From assembly GCF_009296025.1 (NCBI RefSeq), contig NZ_CP045178.1, positions 868,001 to 932,000 on the forward strand: a DNA stretch of 64,000 bases, read 5' to 3'. Position 1 is the stretch's first letter. Each line of letters begins with the position of its first letter. This document shows positions 8,545 to 15,110 of the stretch, one piece after another. This DNA is from Streptomyces tsukubensis. Its GTDB lineage: Bacteria; Actinomycetota; Actinomycetes; Streptomycetales; Streptomycetaceae. Below the pieces are notes generated by a model, which worked only from the letters and a program-made list of their open reading frames with translations, was not told the DNA's origin and did not search any database. Position numbers and translations under genes: made by a program.

Positions 8545-8880
8545 GTGAACCGCTTCGAGAACTCCCTTGAGGCTCTGGAGGAGCACATGCGGCGCAGCGA
8601 TCCCGGACTCGTCCGCGCACTGCGCACCGGCACCCTCCCCGAGAGCCGCCACCGCCGACATCTCCTCGCCTGGCTGCTGCTCGCCGGTTCCCTGGCCGTC
8701 CTGGTCTCGGGTCTGCTGATCGGCCACGGACTCCTGCTGGCCACCGGGCTCGTCGCGGCCGGCCTCGGGGCCCACCTCTTCGAGCGCCCCGAGGACGGCG
8801 ACTCCGGTCCCGTGGGACCGGCCGGCGGCGACCGGGAGGCGGACGTCCCGCCTCCGCGCCGACCGGGCGCACGCCACTGA
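8545..8880 (+). CDS. DUF3040 family small membrane protein
   Basis: An actinobacterial DUF3040 protein of 111 residues. An N-terminal amphipathic segment (SLEALEEHMRRSDPGLVRAL) is followed by two close hydrophobic helices (about 40-60 and 63-80) and a Pro/Gly-rich cytoplasmic tail. The GTG start has GGAAGGAG seven bases upstream. Family members are small inner-membrane proteins of unknown role. The gene stands alone and is followed at once by a perfect 18-bp repeat array. Confidence 0.85.
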   Translation: MNRFENSLEALEEHMRRSDPGLVRALRTGTLPESRHRRHLLAWLLLAGSLAVLVSGLLIGHGLLLATGLVAAGLGAHLFERPEDGDSGPVGPAGGDREADVPPPRRPGARH

Positions 8881-8901
8881 GCGGGATCCGCCGAGCGTTC
8901 G

Positions 8902-9097
8902 GAGCGTTCCTCGCGACGTGAGCGTTCCTCGCGACGTGAGCGTTCCTCGCGACGTGAGCGTTCCTCGCGACGTGAGCGTTCCTCGCGACGTGAGCGTTCC
9001 TCGCGACGTGAGCGTTCCTCGCGACGTGAGCGTTCCTCGCGACGTGAGCGTTCCTCGCGACGTGAGCGTTCCTCGCGACGTGAGCGTTCCTCGCGAC
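8902..9097. repeat. Perfect 18-bp tandem repeat, 10 full copies plus 16 bp
   Basis: The unit GAGCGTTCCTCGCGACGT repeats without a single change from 8902 to 9081, and a partial copy runs to 9097. Each junction forms the near-palindrome CTCGCGACGTGAG. Because 18 is a multiple of three, hexapeptide repeats appear in several frames on both strands (for example VSVPRD and HVARNA). None has a credible start or flanking domain, so I treat the array as non-coding. Confidence 0.93.
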
Positions 9098-10102
9098 CCC
9101 CTCCGGGGGCCGGCGGTCCCGCCCCGGATCGTCGGTCTTTCCCCGGGGGCCCGCACCAGGTACCTGCGCCACCCGAATCTGCCCCGACCCCACCCCGGAC
9201 CAGCGGTGAACAGTCCGGGCGGAGTATCCACGGGCCTCGGTGACACCTACTTCCCCGCGCGCCGACACGCGTGCAACAACAGGAGCATCCGGGAAATTCC
9301 AGGACGCCCCAATGCCGTGTTCATCGCCCCATGGGGCATATCTCCCCAATTGCCGTACGTTAAAGTACTGGTCAAACAACCAGCTCATCCGTGTTGCGCG
9401 GAGCGCTGCCGGATGCGCATGTCCGGTGGGCGTCGTCACGGGTCCTGCACTGCGAGGGAGGGGCACCTCATGGAGTCGAGCGGACGTCCTGACCTCACGT
9501 CAGTCCAGGCATCGCGCTCCGCCCGCCATAAACGGGCGGGCTGCCCCGTGCCGTTCGCGCAGCGCCGCGTCGTGGTCGAGAACCGGGCACGTGACGAGGT
9601 TCCGGATCCGGGCATCGCCGCCTGACCGACATCGCCACTCCGCGACTGACCGACATCGCCACTCCTGTGGTGTCTCACGCCGTGTTCTCGCGGCGGCGCT
9701 CCGGCGCGGCGCTCCACGCTGACGGGGCACCGCGTCGTCGGTCGTGACTTCCCGTTCGGTGCGGGCCCCTGTTCCGGGCTCGCGCCGACCGGGCCGAGTC
9801 GCCCGCGACGTGTCCCGCCCCCGCACGGGAGGCTGTCCGCAGCCCTCCTCGGGGGAATCGGCGTGTCCCCGCCCCGCAGTGCGAAGCGACCTGTCCGCGC
9901 GGTGAACCCCCCTGACCCTGTGGTGAGTTCGCGGCGCGGAAACCACTCGTACGAGGCCTCGTGTCCTCCGGTTCCGCCGGGGTGCGCGGGGCGCGGTGGC
10001 ACGGGGCGGCGACGCCGTGCACAATCGCTGCCTTGTGCCCCGGGCCGATCGCCGGGGGCACGGATCGCACGCGTCCCCAGAACACGTTGTACGGAGTCTT
10101 CG
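9098..10102. other. ~1-kb region without a confident gene
   Basis: Three things stand out. There is a relatively AT-rich pocket at about 9270-9400, including the near-dyad CCAGTACTTTAACGTACGG on the minus strand. A 7-bp-stem hairpin lies at 9519-9539 (CCGCCCG/CGGGCGG, 7-nt loop). A 20-bp direct duplication (CTGACCGACATCGCCACTCC, 24-bp offset) lies near 9622-9665. A 51-codon ORF at 9470-9625 has a good GGGAGGGG site but spans the hairpin and resembles nothing I know. Long minus-strand frames here are shadows of repeats and of the antiporter gene. Confidence 0.4.
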
Positions 10103-10588
10103 ATGGAACCCACCGCTCACTTCACCAAGACCGCCCTGCCCGGGATCGGTACCCGCTACGACATCGACACGGAGGCGGGCCGTCACCTCTCCGTCGTCGT
10201 ACACCAGGACGGCAGGCGGATCCTCGCCTTCCACGACCCCGAGGACGACGACAACTGCCGGGACGCGGCCCCGCTCGACCCGTCGGAGTCGCTGGCCCTG
10301 GCGGAGCTCCTCACCCCCGACCCCGTCGGCCACCTGCACCAGCACCTGGAGATCGACCTCGTGACCGAGCACATCCCGGTCACCAAGCGCTCGCCCTTCG
10401 CGGGCCGGGTACTGGGGTCGACGCAGGCGCGGACCCGCACCGGCGCCTCGATCGTCGCCGTGCTGCGCAGGACTGACGCCTTCCCCTCGCCCACCCCGGA
10501 CTTCCGCTTCGCCATCGGCGACACCCTCGTCGTCGTCGGCACCCGCGAGGGCGTCGACGCCGTCGCCGACCTCATCGCTGGAGGGTAA
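10103..10588 (+). CDS. KhtT-like regulatory subunit of a K+/H+ antiporter (TrkA-C domain)
   Basis: From the ATG at 10103 the protein has 161 residues. The N-terminal half (LPGIGTRYDIDTEAGRHLSV) matches the KhtT-type N-domain. The C-terminal half is a TrkA-C (RCK-C) domain with the signature GASIVAVLRR, and ends FAIGDTLVVVGTREGVDAVADLI. In KhtTU systems this cytoplasmic subunit gates the antiporter in response to nucleotide and pH. The antiporter gene starts 6 bp downstream, which supports a two-gene operon. The frame upstream of 10103 is open but has no suitable start. Confidence 0.87.
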   Translation: MEPTAHFTKTALPGIGTRYDIDTEAGRHLSVVVHQDGRRILAFHDPEDDDNCRDAAPLDPSESLALAELLTPDPVGHLHQHLEIDLVTEHIPVTKRSPFAGRVLGSTQARTRTGASIVAVLRRTDAFPSPTPDFRFAIGDTLVVVGTREGVDAVADLIAGG

Positions 10589-10594
10589 CCCCCC

Positions 10595-11815
10595 GTGCAC
10601 GACACGACAGAACTGCTGATAGAGCTCGGCGCCATCATCCTCGGCCTCGGCATACTCGGCCGCCTCGCGGGGCGGATCGGCTTCTCGCCCATCCCCCTGT
10701 ACCTGCTCGCGGGGCTCGCCTTCGGCCACGGCGGCTTCCTGCCGCTGAACGCGAGTGAGGAGTTCATCGGGACCGGCGCCGAGATCGGTGTCATCCTGCT
10801 GCTGCTCCTGCTCGGCCTGGAATACAGCGCCTCGGACCTGGTCACCAATCTCAAGACGCAATACCCGTCGGGGATCGTCGACTTCGTCCTCAACGCGCTG
10901 CCGGGCGCGGTCTGTGCCCTCATCCTCGGCTGGGGCCCCGTGGCCGCCGTGGCTCTGGCCGGTGTCACCTGGATCTCGTCGTCGGGGGTGATCGCCAAGG
11001 TCCTCGGCGACCTGGGCAGGCTCGGCAACCGCGAGACCCCCGTGATCCTCGGGGTGCTCGTCATCGAGGACCTGGCGATGGCCCTCTACCTGCCGATCGT
11101 CACCGCGCTGCTCGCCGGGCTGAGCCTGAGCGGCGCGAGCCTCACCCTGGTCATCTCGCTCGGTACGGTCGGGCTCGTCCTCTACCTGGCGCTGCGGCAC
11201 GGCAGGATCATCAGCAGGATGGTCTCCTCCGACAACCCCGAGATGCTGCTGCTCGTGGTGCTCGGCCTGACGGTGCTCGTCGCGGGTGTCGCCGCCGAAC
11301 TCCAGGTCTCGGCGGCCGTGGGCGCCTTCCTCGTCGGCATCGCGCTCTCCGGCGAGGTCGCGGAGGGCGCGCACAATCTGCTCGCCCCGCTGCGGGACCT
11401 CTTCGCCGCTGTCTTCTTCGTGTTCTTCGGGCTCTCCACGGACCCGGCCGACATCCCGCCGGTCTTCTTCACCGCGCTGATCCTCGCCCTGGTCACCACC
11501 TGCACCAAGATCGCCACAGGCTTCTACGCGGCCCGCCGCGCGGGCGTCAAGAGGGCGGGGCGCTGGCGGGCGGGCGGCACCCTGGTGGCGCGCGGCGAGT
11601 TCTCCATCGTGATCGCGGGGCTCGCGGTGGGTGTGGAACCCCGCATCGGTCCGCTGGCCACCGCGTACGTCCTGATCCTGGTCATCCTCGGGCCGCTCAC
11701 GGCACGCTGGACCGAGCCGCTGGCGCGCAAGCTGCTTCCCCACCCGAAACCACGGGTGGAGCCGGAGGCCGCGGCCGCCCAGACCCACGCGGACAGCACC
11801 GCGGCGGCCAACTGA
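10595..11815 (+). CDS. KhtU-like cation:proton antiporter (CPA2/Kef family)
   Basis: An integral membrane protein of 406 residues with about 12-13 hydrophobic helices, of the monovalent cation:proton antiporter-2 family. Recognisable parts are LILGLGILGRLAGRIG, FIGTGAEIGVILLLLLLGLEYS and AFLVGIALSGEVAEGAHNLLAPLRDLFAAVFFVFFG in overlapping family blocks. It has no C-terminal TrkA-N domain, because the regulatory domain is supplied in trans by the gene just upstream. It starts with GTG after GGAGGG. It probably exports K+ in exchange for protons under alkaline or electrophile stress. Confidence 0.9.
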   Translation: MHDTTELLIELGAIILGLGILGRLAGRIGFSPIPLYLLAGLAFGHGGFLPLNASEEFIGTGAEIGVILLLLLLGLEYSASDLVTNLKTQYPSGIVDFVLNALPGAVCALILGWGPVAAVALAGVTWISSSGVIAKVLGDLGRLGNRETPVILGVLVIEDLAMALYLPIVTALLAGLSLSGASLTLVISLGTVGLVLYLALRHGRIISRMVSSDNPEMLLLVVLGLTVLVAGVAAELQVSAAVGAFLVGIALSGEVAEGAHNLLAPLRDLFAAVFFVFFGLSTDPADIPPVFFTALILALVTTCTKIATGFYAARRAGVKRAGRWRAGGTLVARGEFSIVIAGLAVGVEPRIGPLATAYVLILVILGPLTARWTEPLARKLLPHPKPRVEPEAAAAQTHADSTAAAN

Positions 11816-11823
11816 CCAATCCA

Positions 11824-11841
11824 GGGCGCCCACCGGCGCCC
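11824..11841 (+). terminator. Hairpin after the antiporter operon
   Basis: GGGCGCC pairs with GGCGCCC around a CACC loop just after the antiporter stop. No T-tract follows, as is common in Streptomyces. It is a probable terminator by position. Confidence 0.5.
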
Positions 11842-11882
11842 GGCACGGGCCAGGGCCCGCCGCGCGGGCCGGAGGGAACCAC

Positions 11883-12944
11883 ATGCAGCCGAGAGAGATC
11901 CCCGACAGCTACGCGGAGGGGTACCCGGACACGCTGGCCGAGGTGGCACGCACGGGCAGACGTCTCACCCGCGAGGAACTCGCCTCAAGGCGGCAGCTCG
12001 GCGAACAGGCCGCGGAGGCCGGATACGGACTGCGTTCCCTGGTCAACGGTCTGCTCACCGCGACCCGCGCCAACTGGCCCGTCCCCGCGGACTCCTCCGC
12101 CGCCCAGGTACTGGCAGCGGTGGAACAGGCCATCGACGCCTCCGCCGAGGGGTACGAGAGAGCCCAGCGGCTCGCCGTACGTCACGAGGAGGCGGCGCGC
12201 CGGGAGTTCGTGGACGACCTGCTGCACGGCCGCAGCGACCCCGGGCGGCTGGCCGAGCGCGCGGGACGTTTCGGACTGCGGCTGGCCCACGCGCACGTGG
12301 TGGCGGTGGCGCGCGGTCCCGAACCCTACGACGACAGCCACCCGGTGACCCGCACGGTGGAAAGCGCGGTCTTCGCGCGCTTCGGTGACCGCAGGGCGCT
12401 GCTCACCACCAAGAGCGACCTCCTGATCTGTGTGGTGCCGGCGGGTCAGGAGGAGATCGCGCGTTACTTCGCCAAGCAGGCGTACGCGGCAGCCGACGGC
12501 AGCCGGGCGGCCATCGGCAGGCCGCACGCGGGCCCCGGCGGTGTGGTGCTGTCCTACGAGGAGGCGGTGGACGCCCTCGGTCTCGCCGACCGTATGGGAT
12601 TCGACGGGCCGGTACTCTCCGCCGCCGACCTGCTGGTCTTTCCCGTGCTCATACGCGACCGGCAGGCCATGTCCGACCTGGTGTTGAGCACCCTGGGGCC
12701 GCTGCGGGAGGCCAGGGGCGGCGCGGGGCCGCTGCTGGAGACCCTGAGCGTCTACTTCGACACGGGGTGCGTGGCCGCGCGGACGGCCCGCAGGCTCAAC
12801 CTCAGCGTCCGGGCGCTCACCTACAGGCTGGAGCGGATCCACCAGCTCACCGGCGCGGACGTGAACGACGCGATGAGCCGCTACGCCCTCCAGACCGCGG
12901 TGATCGGCGCGCGCCTCTTCGACTGGCCGGCGAAGGACATCTGA
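11883..12944 (+). CDS. PucR/CdaR-type helix-turn-helix regulator
   Basis: A 353-residue regulator. An N-terminal helical region is followed by a GGDEF-like (CdaR/PucR) fold in the middle (FGLRLAHAHVVAVARG ... SYEEAVDALGLADRMG). The C-terminal HTH_30 domain reads TARRLNLSVRALTYRLERI with the conserved Asn/Arg-Leu pattern. The ATG is preceded by GGAGGG. Such proteins activate genes for small-molecule catabolism or secondary metabolism. Its neighbours (an antiporter operon and spo0M) are separate units, so no target can be assigned. Confidence 0.88.
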   Translation: MQPREIPDSYAEGYPDTLAEVARTGRRLTREELASRRQLGEQAAEAGYGLRSLVNGLLTATRANWPVPADSSAAQVLAAVEQAIDASAEGYERAQRLAVRHEEAARREFVDDLLHGRSDPGRLAERAGRFGLRLAHAHVVAVARGPEPYDDSHPVTRTVESAVFARFGDRRALLTTKSDLLICVVPAGQEEIARYFAKQAYAAADGSRAAIGRPHAGPGGVVLSYEEAVDALGLADRMGFDGPVLSAADLLVFPVLIRDRQAMSDLVLSTLGPLREARGGAGPLLETLSVYFDTGCVAARTARRLNLSVRALTYRLERIHQLTGADVNDAMSRYALQTAVIGARLFDWPAKDI

Positions 12945-13120
12945 GGGCGGAGGAGGGGCATCCGAGGGCGTCGGCAACGGTGCTGACGGGGCGTCGGGCG
13001 GTGATCATCGATGTCCCGCTCCCCCTATGCTTCTACAGGATCTTGATGGACCGAGGGGCGTGGGGCGGCATCGCCGCGGCCCCCATGTAGGGGGCTCCCC
13101 CCGCTGGAGGAAACGGCACG

Positions 13121-14149
13121 ATGGTGTTCAGGCGACTGCTCGGCTCGCTCGGTGTGGGCGGCCCCACGGTGGACACGGTCCTGGCGCCGGGGCCCGCCAC
13201 GCCCGGCGGTGGAGTCTCCGGCGAGGTCGTGCTGCGGGGCGGCGACGCCTCCTTCACCATCGAGGCGGTCACCCTGGAGCTGGTCGCGCGGGTGGAGGCG
13301 GAGACCGAGGACGGTGAGCACGAGGGGTTCACCGGGTTCGACCGCGCCACGGTCGGCGGCGGTTTCGAACTCGGAGCGGGCGAGCACCGCTCCCTGCCGT
13401 TCGTCCTCACGCTGCCGTGGGAGACCCCCGTCACCGAGCTGTACGGCCAGTCGCTCGGCATCGTGCTCGGGGTACGCACGGAGGTCGCCGTGGCGGGCGC
13501 CAAGGACAAGGGCGACCTCGACCCGCTGACGGTGGGACCGCTGCCCGCGCAGGAAGCGGTACTTGAGGCCTTCGGGCAGCTCGGCTTCGGCTTCAGGTCG
13601 GCCGATCTGGAGCTCGGGCGCATCGGCGGCACGGGCCAGCGCCTCCCCTTCTACCAGGAGATCGAGCTGACACCGCCGCCCAGGTACTCCCACACGATCA
13701 ACGAGATCGAGGTGACGTTCCTCGCCTCGGCGGCGGGCATCGAGGTGGTCCTTGAGGCGGACAAGCGCGGCGGCCCCTTCCGGGCGGGCGACGACACCCT
13801 CTCGCGGTTCACGGTCAGCCACGAGGACATCGGCAGGCGCGACTGGACCGGTGAGGTCGACGGCTGGGTGAGCCGTCTGGTCGAGCACCGGGCGGCGTAC
13901 GGGGATCACGCGTCCTACGGCCACGACGAGCTGTACGGGGCCCACGACGGCGGGCACGGGCACGGTGGGCACCACTCGGGTTCGGGGATCGGCGCGGGGG
14001 TCGCGGGGGTCGCGGGGGGGGCCGCGGTCGGGATCGCCGGCGGTTTCGTCGCCGCGGAGGTCATCGACGAGGTGGGCGACTTCTTCGAGGACGACGAGGA
14101 CGGCGGGGACGGCGGGGACGGCGGGGACGGCGGCGGCGACGAGGAGTGA
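13121..14149 (+). CDS. Sporulation-control protein Spo0M family
   Basis: A 342-residue arrestin-like protein of the SpoOM family. The N-terminus (MVFRRLLGSLGVGGPTVDTV) and the two beta-sandwich halves follow the family, with VSGEVVLRGGDASFTIEAVTLEL in adjacent blocks and SHTINEIEVTFLASAAGIEVVL. The C-terminus is unusual: after a His/Gly-rich spacer there is a small hydrophobic Gly/Ala/Val patch, and then an acidic tail of Asp/Gly repeats (GGDGGDGGDGGG). In Bacillus Spo0M modulates sporulation and division; the role in Streptomyces is not established. GGAGGAAA precedes the ATG. Confidence 0.87.
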   Translation: MVFRRLLGSLGVGGPTVDTVLAPGPATPGGGVSGEVVLRGGDASFTIEAVTLELVARVEAETEDGEHEGFTGFDRATVGGGFELGAGEHRSLPFVLTLPWETPVTELYGQSLGIVLGVRTEVAVAGAKDKGDLDPLTVGPLPAQEAVLEAFGQLGFGFRSADLELGRIGGTGQRLPFYQEIELTPPPRYSHTINEIEVTFLASAAGIEVVLEADKRGGPFRAGDDTLSRFTVSHEDIGRRDWTGEVDGWVSRLVEHRAAYGDHASYGHDELYGAHDGGHGHGGHHSGSGIGAGVAGVAGGAAVGIAGGFVAAEVIDEVGDFFEDDEDGGDGGDGGDGGGDEE

Positions 14150-14279
14150 ACTCCCGGGCGTTCCGTGGTCGCGGGCCTCGCACCGGCCAGGGGCACGGGC
14201 CGCGCGGGGACCTCGCACCGGCCAGGCCGCGCGGGCGGCGCGGGTGTTTCGCGCCCGCCCGCGCACACTACCGCCACGC

Positions 14280-14297
14280 ATCTACAGTCCTGTAGAT
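14280..14297. promoter_or_regulatory. Perfect 8-2-8 palindrome upstream of tatA
   Basis: ATCTACAG-TC-CTGTAGAT is a perfect inverted repeat 112 bp before the tatA start, in an otherwise GC-rich gap that also has a 16-bp direct repeat (CCTCGCACCGGCCAGG) further upstream. The TACA/TGTA half-sites resemble BlaI/CopY-type operators. No such regulator lies in the window. Confidence 0.65.
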
Positions 14298-14409
14298 TTG
14301 CCCCGCTCACCCGCGGTGGGCACGGCTCAGCACACGGCTCGGCCGGAAGCAGGCCCCGTAGGCGCACACCGTCTCGGGCGGGGCGCTCCCAGAGGAGAGA
14401 ACACCTTCG

Positions 14410-14649
14410 ATGTTCGGCATCAGCGAGATCGCCCTGCTCCTCATCGTGGTCATCGTCCTGCTCTGCGCCAAGCGCCTGCCCGACCTGGTGCGCTCCGCCG
14501 GCAAGGCGACCCGCATCCTCAAGAGCGAGGCCAGGGAGTTGAAGGCGAAGGACGGGGCGGGCACCCCCGGCGAGAACCCGCGCGTCATCCGGGTCGACGG
14601 CGCCCGGGTCACCGATGTCCCCGGCGAAGGCAACTCCGCTCCCCACTGA
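14410..14649 (+). CDS. tatA: Twin-arginine translocase subunit TatA/TatE family
   Basis: A 79-residue protein with the family layout: a short N-terminus (MFGISE), one hydrophobic helix (IALLLIVVIVLLCA), a hinge, and the amphipathic helix KRLPDLVRSAGKATRILKSE followed by a polar tail. AGAGGAGAGA precedes the ATG. TatA subunits polymerise to form the translocation pore for folded proteins. No tatB or tatC is nearby, so this is a dispersed copy. A second TatA-like gene lies at 20275. It could be TatE-like or a non-Tat accessory protein. Confidence 0.85.
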   Translation: MFGISEIALLLIVVIVLLCAKRLPDLVRSAGKATRILKSEARELKAKDGAGTPGENPRVIRVDGARVTDVPGEGNSAPH

Positions 14650-14747
14650 CACGGGGACGCCCCCCGCGAGCCCGGAGCACTCCCCTGCCACCCCCTAAAC
14701 TGGGCGCGTCAGAGGCGGGGACACATCCCGCGCGGAACGGGAGAACG

Positions 14748-15110
14748 ATGGTGGCGAGGGACATACGCGGCTTCGAGGATCCGCCCGCCGCGGTGCTCGC
14801 CGAGGCGGCGGCCGCCTTCGGCCTGCTCGCCTCGTCGGCCAGGCTGCACATCGTCTGGGCCCTCTCGCAGGGCGAGAGCGATGTGTCGGGACTGGCCGAG
14901 CGGGTGGGCGGCGCACTGCCCGCCGTCAGCCAGCACCTCACCAAACTCAAACTCGCCGGCCTGGTGCGCGCCAGACGCGAGGGCAGACGGCAGGTGTATT
15001 TCGTCGACGATCCCGATGTGGTGACCGTCGTACGGCTCATGGTCGGCCAGCTCGCGGAGCGCGCCGCACGACCCGCGGGCCTGTCCGCCCGCCGTGGCCT
15101 CGGTGGCTGA
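14748..15110 (+). CDS. ArsR/SmtB family regulator
   Basis: A 120-residue winged-helix repressor beginning at the ATG at 14748 with ACGGGAG upstream. The HTH is SDVSGLAERVGGALPAVSQH followed by LTKLKLAGLVRARREG, and the wing is RQVYFVDDPDVVTVVRL. No cysteine is present, so metal sensing would use His/Asp residues (HIVW, SQHL, DDPD) as in SmtB-type alpha5 or other sites. It overlaps the start of the P-type ATPase gene by 17 nt, so the two are translated together and it probably represses this operon in response to its metal. Confidence 0.88.
   Translation: MVARDIRGFEDPPAAVLAEAAAAFGLLASSARLHIVWALSQGESDVSGLAERVGGALPAVSQHLTKLKLAGLVRARREGRRQVYFVDDPDVVTVVRLMVGQLAERAARPAGLSARRGLGG

Noticed and set aside
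8902..9097. CRISPR array
   Set aside because: Units are directly adjacent with no spacers, and no cas genes occur in the window. The same holds for the 38535 array.
8918..9625. An ORF encoding ten VSVPRD hexapeptides followed by ~140 residues
   Set aside because: The repeats come from an 18-bp DNA array that leaves several frames open on both strands. There is no ribosome site, and the downstream part has no family similarity or codon bias.
9500..11884. A 794-codon minus-strand ORF
   Set aside because: It is antisense to the clearly coding KhtT/KhtU genes. Its composition (Asp/Arg/Gly-rich) is typical of mirror frames in high-GC DNA.
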